Below, piece after piece: positions 10,453 to 20,098 of a stretch of DNA of 58,141 nucleotides; the first letter of the stretch is position 1; every line of letters begins with the position of its first letter. The stretch covers positions 211,382-269,522 of the forward strand of contig NW_019774180.1 in the NCBI RefSeq assembly GCF_001039355.2. The letters run 5' to 3'. The notes under the pieces are model-generated. The model saw nothing but the letters and a program-made list of their open reading frames with translations. It ran no database searches and was not told the origin of the DNA. This stretch comes from Lingula anatina. Taxonomy: Eukaryota > Brachiopoda > Lingulata > Lingulida > Lingulidae. The position numbers were made by a program, and so were the translations under genes.

Positions 10453-12776
10453 TTAGCAAGGTGTTTCCACTTCCTCTTCGCTCTCTAGAAAAAAATGGGT
10501 TATTATAATTCACATCTTTCAATCTGTGGACGAGTAATTGAACCATTTTAAACAATAATCTATTACCAATACTAAGAATAACAGCAACATAAAAATCAAA
10601 TAACTTTTTTATGTATCATTCATAACTTAAGAAAGTGTGAAGCACGCATATATTTACAATAAATACAATACCACACCTTGCTCAGCTGCCTCTTTCAGTG
10701 CGGCATTTCTGGCCAGCTCGTACTGGCAGGCGATGGAGGGAATCCACTGCCTGAGATACGTTGGGTGCTTGCAGTATTTTCCCTTCATTGCCGCCTGGGT
10801 CTCGGCACATGGTGGTTCCCGTTCTTTTGGACGAAGACCTTTATGGGGAGGCGGCTTATACCATATCCCTGGTTCCATATAAGCAGACTTTGCAGTGGAT
10901 ACTGTAGCTACCCTAGGAGTGCCGCATTCACTAGATTCGTAGCTAGTCTGGCTTATGGCGGGAGAGGAGCTTCTCTTTAAGGGACCAGGAGACGCTGATC
11001 TGAAGTTGAAATCTTCCTTGGCTGTTTTCTCGGTAAATCTGAATTCTACTTCCTTGAAAGTATATACTGTTCTTTCTGAAGTTGGACCCAGTTTGGCAGG
11101 ACTTTCTGGTTTGAAAATAGGAAGACTGTTGGTACTTTTCTGCACATTAGGTTTAGTGGTATCGACGCGTCTCGCAGATTTTGCTGTTGGACTTTTGTTG
11201 GTCTGCAATTTTAGAATATTTTTTTAAATCACCATTTGCCTTAATTACAAATTGACTGCCAGAGGTACATAAATAAATGTCCTAGATTGCAACGGCTAAG
11301 CGCATTCGTTGCAGCACTGAGTTGTAGTTCAGAGTCGTAGGGACCAAATTCTTTGAAAATTCCATTGCGTAATTTTTAAGCATACCTTTCTGGTGAAAAT
11401 AAATCTAACCGTAGATATATCTGCCGTAAATTAATTTAACTACAGAAATTCATAATTTCTTTGTCACAATAAGTAATGTATTCCAATATTCTTGGTACAT
11501 TTTGCCGAAAAAGATTTAAAAGTGTACAAAACTCACCAATTTATTCAGGCTGACAATTCTTTCAAGGGGTGCGTTTCTCAAAGAAACAAGTTGGTTCTTT
11601 GATTGACTGAAAAAATGATATAAAGCATGGTATATTTCTAATGTTAGTAAGTGACAGCATGCCGTGAATAAGAGCGGGGAGTGTTTAGTAGAGTAACTTA
11701 AGTTGATTGACATGCTCTTATGGTATTTATACAATTGCGCTTAGTGTAAACAGAGAGAAGGCCGCTAGAGATTGCATGAGGTAGAAATAGAAATGAAGGA
11801 AGCGGCGCGGGTAATAACTGGACAGTAGTTCAATAAATAATAAGAAAGATAATATCTGAGTTGTATTTGCTACCTCGCGTAACATGAAGAAGACAAGCCA
11901 ATAGCTTCGTCACATATTTTGCATATTTCAACACCTTGTCTAGGACTCTTAGAAAATTTCATTTACTTCGAATCATGAATAAAACAGTCCTACCAAGAAC
12001 AAAAATGAAAAAAGAGAAAGGGAGAATTCAATTACTTTTCAGATCGTTCAGCCTCCAGTTTATTCTGCAATGAAGCCCCTGGTGTTTTACAATCGTCACT
12101 GCTTGATGGTAGACTGAAAGAACATTATAAATCATTATTAGATAATACTCTTTGTCAGGGTATCACATAAAATGTGTACATAAAATACATGAAAGGTTTG
12201 GTTTCCAATAACGAATTGGTTTTAAACGCAATTTGAATAATTGGAGTTAAGTTACCTCAGTTGCCTCGTCTTCTCTCTTCTGAATGTCTTTAATTGAAGA
12301 TTTGATTCATCCTCCAACTTTTTTTCTTGCTTTCTACGAACCTAAAAGATCAATAAAAGTGTTGCACAACGTTTCGTCGAATTGAATTATGATGACAAAT
12401 ATTTTATTATGAATATTACAGTAACACATATGTTCCGCAAGCAAATCATTTTTCCTCTTATTGAATTGATTGGCCAAATTTGCCATATGTTGTTATTAAC
12501 TGGGCGTGCTCTGTCTACATTTCCTAAGGTGTGATATGGGATCATTATTCTTATGACACAACATCAAAGTACCTTCCCGGTTTTCTTCTTGGTTGCAGTT
12601 TCTTCCCTTTTGGGTTCTACTTTCTCACAATTTTCCACCGCAGTGGACCGATCATTCGTATTTGTAATTGGTGCCTGTAAGGGTCGGCGACGCCTTCGTA
12701 ATCTTGACTGAATGTAAGCCGAAGCTGCTAAAAATCTTTCGCGAATGCGAATATTCACAGGTAAACAACAAGCCAT
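10453..12776 (-). CDS. Uncharacterised basic protein, copy A (331 aa, 6 exons)
   Basis: I do not recognise this family. Coding exons in transcript order: 12573-12776, 12256-12341, 12036-12113, 11537-11606, 10677-11202, 10453-10484; all phases agree and give 331 residues. Exon 1 begins MACCLPVN and carries an arginine run (RLRRRRRP, about residues 25-32). Exons 2-4 form a charged, possibly helical segment. Exon 5 has Ser/Pro-rich stretches (SASPGPLKRSSSP), then a Tyr/Pro-rich part with YKPPPHKG (about 261-268) and YLRQWIPSIACQYELARNAA (about 295-314). The tail is acidic, ESEEEVETPC. No signal peptide or membrane segment is seen. The frame is open to an upstream ATG at 12917 in this copy only, so I chose 12776, the start shared by all four copies. 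High basic Ser/Pro content suggests a microtubule or nucleic-acid binder, but that is a guess. Confidence 0.87.
11638..11919. other. 282-bp insertion present only in copy A
   Basis: Copy A' (around 17820) and both B copies run straight from GGTAT... to ...TTGCATATTTCAAC in this intron, whereas copy A carries 282 extra bases. The insert is flanked by the short direct repeat ATATTT. No terminal inverted repeat or coding sequence is evident. Absence from the three other copies makes insertion, not deletion, the simpler reading. Confidence 0.8.
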
Positions 12777-12890
12777 TGTATCTGAGTTGCTATACTCTCT
12801 GGTTGCCGTCTTTGCTGCCAACGTCACAGACAAGCAAAAAGCTAGATACTCACTTGTGACGTCATACAGAAACTTTACGTCATGTGACAC
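12777..12890 (-). promoter_or_regulatory. Putative proximal promoter of gene A with CRE-type sites
   Basis: A perfect palindromic CRE/ATF site TGACGTCA lies at 12857-12864, about 81 nt upstream of the ATG. A second CRE-like TTACGTCA is at 12875-12882, and AACGTCAC is at 12820-12827. The palindrome is kept at nearly the same distance (80-82 nt) in all four copies. No convincing TATA box was seen. Confidence 0.6.
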
Positions 12891-14046
12891 AAGGGAGAAC
12901 AATACGAACGTATGCACGTGTATCTGTGTGGGTGAAAGCGTAATACTTTTTCCGTCTAAACTACTTAAAGAATGAATTTATTTCAAGGCGTCAATTGGCT
13001 GGCATAAAAACAGTTGTATGCATAAATATTTTTCAAATCTTTTCTGATTTGGAGATATCTCTGGAGATTTTACGTTTTTTTTTCCACTGGTTTCACACCA
13101 ACTTGGTAATTATCACATTATAAAAAGAATATATGCCTAGAGATGTTAGGTGACCGTAGAAGAGTACGCTTTTTCGGTTTCAGGGGTGTTTTCACGTGAA
13201 ATGCGAGTACTTTATCTCGGTATCATTCACTGCCACCCTTTAGCCATATATTTGCTTTGAACAACTCTCTGACGTTCGAAGTGTTCTGGCATGATGACAG
13301 TGTATTATGTCATACTTATATCCTTAGCATTTTTACAAAATGTTTGTGTTTTTTCACAGGCAAGCTTGTCTGTGTGTCTCCCTGCGTGCGTAAGTGTGTT
13401 ACTACCCCTTATAATATTGTGGGTTTTCTTCACCCCCCCTGACACTTTTTGTGACCCATTTCCTTTTATTACTGCATATGCTTTTCATATCAGCATCATT
13501 TAATAGAATAATTTATATGTATGATTGTTGTATATCAATTTCTTTCCCCTTATAATACACCCAAGAGATGAAACAATACAAACTTAATATAGTGTTATCA
13601 TTACTTTAATTCACTTGTCTTTACATTTAAGTACAAAAATTATGCTAATGTTTGCACATATATACACTTTTTACAGCAAAACATCGAGATATATACAGAC
13701 ATCATATATACATATATAAATCATATATCTACAAAACAAACTACTGTTGTAAACTGTTAACAAATTTCTTTCAAATTTATTAACTTATTCCATTTTGAAT
13801 GGAATCATTTATTTTATCAAAAGAGTTGGGAGGGTGAATCCGGTCTTTTCAGTCAGAAATACTTCTTGCGCAAAAAACGTTGGTTTCACCAGATCTAAAA
13901 GATTTTATATGTGTGCTCGTTGTTGTGCACACAGACTATCAGCAGTTTTGAATTCGTACAATGTATCTCGCTTTTTAAGTTAATTGTTTCTGGAGGCCAA
14001 GGGTCAAAACGCCAGTTGGTGGATGAGAAAGAGTGGTACTCTAAGC
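12891..14046. other. Spacer between gene A promoter and gene B stop, including gene B 3' UTR
   Basis: The part to about 13540 is non-coding AT-rich sequence that is repeated nearly unchanged upstream of A' (about 18790-19440). From about 13540 it resembles the gene A 3' UTR and is probably the gene B 3' UTR. A minus-strand ATTAAA (+ strand TTTAAT, 13605-13610) is a candidate poly(A) signal. No other gene is visible. Confidence 0.55.
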
Positions 14047-14114
14047 TCAGCAATGTGTCTCTTCTTCCTCCTCGCTCTCTAAAATAAATAAATAAATAAA
14101 TAAATAAAAAAATA

Positions 14115-14160
<46 letters not shown>

Positions 14161-16374
14161 TGGATTAACATAAGTCATATCTTCAACTCTGTGGACTCAT
14201 ACTTTTAAACATTTTAAACGATAAGCTATTACCGATACTACAAATCAGGGGCGTAACCAGACCTTTAAAAATTGTACGCACTTGTATTTCTTTACTGAGG
14301 GGGGGGCAGAACAATTGTGCCTTTACAATTGATACAGAGGATTTGTACATACAGGTGACTTTAATAAGCAGAGGATTTTCTTTTATATTCCGTGAAAAAT
14401 ACACTAAATTTATATAAAATAATATCATGGTTGGCCAAAAAATTGTACGCACAGTGCATCCGTGCGTATGCCTAGTTACGCCCATGCAAATCACAGCAAC
14501 ATGAAAATTAAATAACTTTCTTAATTTATCATTTATGAACTTATGAACAAATGAAACAATCACATATATTCAAGTGATATGACACACACCTTGCTCAGCT
14601 GCCTCTTTCATTGCGGCATTTCTGGCCAGCTCGTACTGGCAGGCGATGGAGGGAATCCACTGCCTGAGATACGTTGGGTACTTGCAGTATTTTCCCTTCA
14701 TTGCCGCCTGGGTCTCGGCACATGGTGGTTCCCGCTCCTTTGGACGAAGACCTTTATGGGGAGGCGGTTTATACCATATCCCTGGTTCCATATAAGCAGA
14801 CTTAGTAGTGAATACTGTAGCTACCCTGGGAGTGCCGCATTCACTAGATTCATAGCTAGTCTGGCTTATGGTGGGAGATGAGCTTCTCTTCAAGGGACCA
14901 GGAGAAGCTGATCTGAAGTTGAAATCTTCCTTGGTTGTTTTCTTAGTCAATTTGAATTCCACCTCCTTGAACATATATACTGTTCTTTCTGGAGTGGGAC
15001 CCAGTTTGGCAGGACTTTCTGGTTTGAAAATAGGAAGACTGTCGCTACTTTTCTGCACATTAGGATCAGTGATACTGACGCGTCTCGCAGATTTTGCTGT
15101 TGGACTTTTGTTGGTCTGCAATTTTAGAATATTGTTATGATATCATCATTAACTTCAATTACTAATTATATTTAATGTTCTAGATTGCAACAGCTAAGTT
15201 CAGAGTAGTACGGACAAACTTCTAAGCAAAAATGCCATTTCGTAATTTATCTTTCTATCGAATATGAATCTAACTGGAGATATTTCTTCCAATTAAAATA
15301 CGGAAAACCATTAATTATTTATCACAATTTTATTTTGTTATTTATTCCAATATTCTTGTTGCAATGTTTTGCTGTAAACAGATTGAAAATGTACAAAACT
15401 TACCAATTTATTCAGGCTGACAATTCTTTCGAGGGGTGCGTTTCTCAAAGAAACGAGTTGGTTCTTTGGTAGACTGAAATTGTAAATCAGCATGGTATGT
15501 CTCTTGCATATTTCAACAATGCGCATAGAACTTCTAGAAAATTTCATTTACTTTGAATCATGAACAATAGTCCTAAAAAGAACAAAAGCATGAAAAAGGC
15601 GAAATATAGAATTCAATTACCTCTCAGATCGTTCAGCCTCCAGTTCATTTTGCAATGAAGCCACTGGTGATTTACAATCGTCACTGTTTGGAGGTGGACT
15701 GAAAGAAATTTTTAAATGTTTATTAGATGACACTCTTTGTCGGGGTATCACATTAAAGACATGAAAGGTTTGGTTTCCGATAACGAATGAAATTTAAACA
15801 CCATTTGAATTAATGAAATGATGTTACCTCATTTGCTTGGTTTTCTTTCTTCTGAATTTTTTTAATTGAATATTTGAGTCATCCTCCAATCTTTTTTCTT
15901 GTTTTCTACGACTCTGAAAAGTAGCAATTACTGTATTTCAAGTACAGCTTTCTACAAAGCTAAGTCTATTTTATTTGTGATGTCAAAAATTTTATCAGAA
16001 TCTATCTAACAGTTAGATACAGCTTTTGCAAACAAATGATTTTTCCTCTTGTTGAATTGATTGGCCAAATGTATATTACGTCACATGTTGTTATTAACTG
16101 GGCGTTCTCTATCTGCTAGTCTTCAGATGTGATAAAGGTTCATTATTCATATGATGCAACTTCAATGTACCTTGATGGGGTTCTTCTTGGTTGCAGTTTC
16201 TTCCCTTTTGGGTTCTACTTTCTCATGATTTTCCACCGCAATAGATCGATCATTCGTATTTGTAATTGGTGCCTGTAAGGGTCGGCGACGCCTTCGTAAT
16301 CTTGACTGAATGTAAGCCGAAGCTGCTAAAAATCTTTCGCGAATGCGAAAATTCACAGGTAAACAACAAGCCAT
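14047..16374 (-). CDS. Uncharacterised basic protein, copy B (331 aa, 6 exons)
   Basis: Paralog of copy A with the same six-exon plan: 16171-16374, 15828-15913, 15621-15698, 15404-15473, 14590-15115, 14047-14078. Exon lengths are identical to copy A, and the product is 331 residues with the tail ESEEEEETHC. It differs from A at many sites: exon 2 reads SRRKQEKRLEDDSN instead of VRRKQEKKLEDESN; exon 5 reads RRVSITDP, TPERTVYMFKEVEFKL and TKKTTKE where A has RRVDTTKP, TSERTVYTFKEVEFRF and TEKTAKE. Intron sequences are also clearly diverged from A, so A and B are old paralogs. A stop lies in frame upstream of the ATG, supporting the start. Function unknown. The promoter is cut off at 16515. Confidence 0.87.
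14081..14160. repeat. (AAAT)n and (AAT)n microsatellite
   Basis: AAAT units followed by about 15 AAT units, directly next to the last coding exon of copy B (acceptor of exon 14047-14078). The equivalent tract in copy B' (19954-20098) has a different length and composition. Confidence 0.95.
14248..14486. mobile_element. 239-bp MITE-like insertion with 7-bp target duplication
   Basis: Found in the last intron of copy B. The left end reads GGGGCGTAACCAGACC and the reverse complement of the right end reads CATGGGCGTAACTAGGC, giving a terminal inverted repeat around GGGCGTAACNAGRC. CAAATCA stands on both sides (14241-14247 and 14487-14493). Copy B' shows the uninterrupted site once (CTACAAATCACAGC), a clean empty site. 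No transposase is encoded. Short TIRs with a 7-8 bp duplication suggest an hAT-type or related DNA transposon derivative; the superfamily is inference. Confidence 0.88.
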
Positions 16375-16515
16375 TGTATCTGGTTGCTATACTCTCTGGT
16401 TGCTGTCTTTGCTGCCAACGTCACAGACAAGCAAAAAGCTGTACGTATTCACTTGTGACGTCATACAGAAACTACGTTATGTGACACACGAACGAAGGCG
16501 TGTGTATCTGTATGT
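16375..16515 (-). promoter_or_regulatory. Putative promoter of gene B, truncated at the N
   Basis: Contains TGACGTCA at 16456-16463, 82 nt upstream of the ATG. The second CRE-like site of gene A is mutated here (TACGTTAT). The related sequence upstream of B' continues at least 110 bp further, so the left copy has lost its upstream part at the 16516 join. Confidence 0.55.
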
Positions 16516-16516
16516 N
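16516..16516. other. Single N at the junction of the two duplicated units
   Basis: The left flank matches the B' upstream region up to about 22210 and the right flank matches 10331 onward. The ambiguous base sits exactly on the breakpoint, which looks like a contig join. Confidence 0.85.
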
Positions 16517-16638
16517 AAAAAAGGCGTCGATTTAACCAGGTCTTAGAGATTCACACACAGACTAATTCGTTTTAAATGAAGATTGTTTCTTGAGGCCAAG
16601 AGTTGGTTGGTGTGTGAGTTAGACTGGTACTCGGAAGT

Positions 16639-18680
16639 TTAGCAAGGTGTTTCCACTTCCTCTTCGCTCTCTAGAAAAAAATGGGTTATTATAATTCACA
16701 TCTTTAAATCTGTGGACGAGTAATTGAACCATTTTAAACAATAATCTATTACCAATACTAAGAATAACAGCAACATAAAAATTAAATAACTTTTTTATGT
16801 ATCATTCATAACTTAAAAAAATATGAAGCACGCATATATTTGCAATAAATACAATACCACACCTTGCTCAGCTGCCTCTTTCAGTGCGGCATTTCTGGCC
16901 AGCTCGTACTGGCAGGCGATGGAGGGAATCCACTGCCTGAGATACGTTGGGTACTTGCAGTATTTTCCCTTCATTGCCGCCTGGGTCTCGGCACATGGTG
17001 GTTCCCGCTCCTTTGGACGAAGACCTTTATGGGGAGGCGGCTTATACCATATCCCTGGTTCCATATAAGCAGACTTTGTAGTGGATACTGTAGCTACCCT
17101 AGGAGTGCCGCATTCGCTAGATTCGTAGCTACTCTGGCTTATGGTGGGAGAGGAGCTTCTCTTAAAGGGACCAGGAGACGTTGATCTGAAGTTGAAATCT
17201 TCCTTGGCTGTTTTCTCGGTAAATCTGAATTCTACTTCCTTGAAAGTATATACTGTTCTTTCTGAAGTTGGACCCAGTTTGGCAGGACTTTCTGGTTTGA
17301 AAATAGGAAGACTGTCGCTACTTTTCTGCACATTAGGTTTAGTGGTATCGACGCGTCTCGCAGATTTTGCTGTTGGACTTTTGTTGGTCTGCAATTTTAG
17401 AATTTTTTTTTTTTAATCACCATTTGCCTTAATTACAAATTGATTGCCAGAGGTACATAAATACATGTCCTAGATTGCAACGGCTAAGCGCATTCGTTGC
17501 AGCACTGAGTTGTAGTTCAGAGTCGTAGGGACCAAATTCTTTGTAAATTCCATTGCGTAATTTTTAAGCATACCTTTCTGGTGAAAATAAATCTAACCGT
17601 AGATATTTCTGCCGTAAATTAATTTAACTACAGAAATTCATAATTTCTTTGTCACAATAAGTAATGTATTCCAATATTCTTGGTACAGTTTGCCGAAAAA
17701 GATTTAAAATTGTACAAAACTCACCAATTTATTCAGGCTGACAATTCTTTCAAGGGGTGCGTTTCTCAAAGAAACAAGTTGGTTCTTTGATTGACTGAAA
17801 AAATTATATAAAGCATGGTATATTTTGCATATTTCAACACCTTGTCTAGGACTCTTAGAAAATTTCATTTACTTCGAATCATGAACAAAACAGTCCTACC
17901 AAGAACAAAAATGAAAAAAGTGAAAGGGAGAATTCAATTACTTTTCAGATCGTTCAGCCTCCAGTTTATTCTGCAATGAAGCCCTTGGTGTTTCACAATC
18001 GTCACTGCTTGATGGTGGACTGAAAGAACATTATAAATCATTATTAGATAATACTCTTTGTCAGGGTATCACATAAAACGTGTACATAAAATACATGAAA
18101 GGTTTGGTTTCCAATAACGAATTGGTTTTAAACGCAATTTGAATAATTGGAGTTAAGTTACCTCAGTTGCCTCGTTTTCTCTCTTCTGAATGTCTTTAAT
18201 TGAAGATTTGATTCATCCTCCAACTTTTTTTCTTGCTTTCTACGAACCTAAAAGATCAATAAAAGTGTTGCACAACGTTTCGTCGAATTGAATTATGATG
18301 ACAAATATTTTATTATGAATATTACAGAAAGACACGTTCCGCAAGCAAATAATTGTTCCTCTTATTGAATTGATTGGCCAAATTTGCCATATGTTGTTAT
18401 TAACTGGGCGTGCTCTGTCTACATTTCCTAAGGTGTGATATGGGATCATTATTCTTATGACACAACATCAAAGTACCTTCCCGGTTTTCTTCTTGGTTGC
18501 AGTTTCTTCCCTTTTGGGTTCTACTTTCTCACAATTTTCCACCGCAGTGGATCGATCATTCGTATTTGTAATTGGTGCCTGTAAGGGTCGGCGACGCCTT
18601 CGTAATCTTGACTGAATGTAAGCCGAAGCTGCTAAAAGTCTTTCGCGAATGCGAAAATTCACAGGTAAACAACAAGCCAT
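16639..18680 (-). CDS. Uncharacterised basic protein, copy A' (331 aa, 6 exons)
   Basis: Near-identical to copy A. Exons: 18477-18680, 18162-18247, 17942-18019, 17725-17794, 16863-17388, 16639-16670. All splice sites and the stop are intact. Protein differences from A are few, for example NFRIRER for NIRIRER, SSDSL for STNSL, and TISQSSYES for AISQTSYES. It reads as an allele or very recent duplicate of A. Its 3' UTR is cut 122 nt after the stop at the N, with no AATAAA left in that remnant. Function unknown, as for copy A. Confidence 0.85.
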
Positions 18681-18790
18681 TGTATCTGGTTGCTATACTC
18701 TCTGGTTGCTGTCTTTGCTGCCAACGTCACAGACAAGCAAAAAGCTAGATACTCACTTGTGACGTCATACAGAAACTTTACGTCATGTGA
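18681..18790 (-). promoter_or_regulatory. Putative promoter of gene A'
   Basis: TGACGTCA at 18760-18767 (80 nt from the ATG) and the second site TTACGTCA about 10 nt further upstream are both kept as in copy A. Confidence 0.55.
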
Positions 18791-19919
18791 CACAAGGGAG
18801 AACAATACGAACGTATGCATGTGTATCTGTGTGGGTGAAAGCGTAATACTTTTTCCGTCTAAACTACTTAAAGAATGAATTTATTTCGTCAATTCGTCAA
18901 TTGGCTGGGATAAAAACAGTTGTATGCATAAATATTTTTCAAATCTTTTCTGATTTGGAGTTATCTCTGGAGATTTTACGTTTTTTTTCCACTGGTTTCA
19001 CACCGACTTGGTAATTATCACATTATAAAAAGAATATATTCCTAGAGATGTTAGGTGACCGTAGAAGAGTACGCTTTTTCGGTTTCAGGGGTGTTTTCAC
19101 GTGAAATGCGAGTACTTAATCTCGGTATCATTCACTGCCACCCTTTAGCCATATATTTGCTTTGAACAACTCTCTGACGTTCGAAGTGTTCTGGCATGAT
19201 GACAGTGTATTTTGTCATACTTATATCCTTAGCATTTTTACAAAATGTTTGTGTTTTTTCACAGGCAAGCTTGTCTGTGTGTCTCCCTGCGTGCGTAAGT
19301 GTGTTACTACCCCTTATAATATTGTGGGTTTTCTTCACCCCCCCTGACACTTTTTGTGACCCATTTCCTCTTATTACTGCATATGCTTTTCATATCAGCA
19401 TCATTTAATAGAATAATTTATATGTATGATTGTTGTATATCAATTTCTTTCCCCTTATAATACACCCAAGAGATGAAACAATACAAACTTAATATAGTGT
19501 TATCATTACTTTAATTCACTTGTCTTTACATTTAAGTACAAAAATTATGTTAATGTTTGCACATATATACACTTTTTACAGCAAAACATCGAGATATATA
19601 CAGACATCATATATACATATATAAACCATATATCTACAAAACAAACTACTGTTGTAAACTGTTAACAAATTTCTTTCAAATTTATTAACTTATTCCATTT
19701 TGAATGGAATCATTTATTTCATCAAAAGAGTTGGGAGGGTGAATCCGGTCTATTCAGTCAGAAATACTTGCTTTCACCAGATCTAAAAGATTTTATATGT
19801 GTGCTCGTTGTTGTGCACACAGACTATCAGCAGTTTTGAATTCGTGCAATGTATCTCGCATTTAAGTTAATTGTTTCTGGAGGCCAAGGGTCAAAACGCC
19901 GGTTGGTGGTACTCTAAGC
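18791..19919. other. Spacer between A' promoter and B' stop
   Basis: Near-identical repeat of 12891-14046. Relative to unit 1 it lacks about 17 bases near 19768 (around the CTTGCGCAAAAAACGTTGG segment of 13864-13882). The B' 3' UTR is expected from about 19450. No other gene is visible. Confidence 0.6.
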
Positions 19920-20055
19920 TCAGCAATGTGTCTCTTCTTCCTCCTCGCTCTCTAAAAAAAAAAAAAAATAAATAAATAAATAAATAAATAAAATAAAATA
20001 AAATAAAATAAATAAATAAATAAATAAATAAAATAAAATAAAATAAAATAAAATA

Positions 20056-20098
<43 letters not shown>

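Larger units (their letters stand above)
10331..16515. repeat. Duplicated unit 1 (gene A + gene B), left copy
   Basis: The sequence from 10331 (run of A, then GGCGTCGATTTAACC) reappears at 16517 with an offset of 6186 bases and continues collinearly through both genes. Differences are scattered substitutions plus discrete indels: 11638-11919 is present only here, and 14248-14486 only here. The right edge stops inside the promoter of gene B. Confidence 0.9.

Noticed and set aside
12777-12917. Extended N-terminus of gene A from an upstream ATG at 12917
   Set aside because: The frame is open upstream only in copy A; the other three copies have no open extension, so the shared MACC/MVCC start is preferred.
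13257-13503. Short conserved frames upstream of A and A' (e.g. MNNSLTFEVFWHDD)
   Set aside because: They are kept only between the near-identical units, have no counterpart near B, and overlap another frame of similar length.
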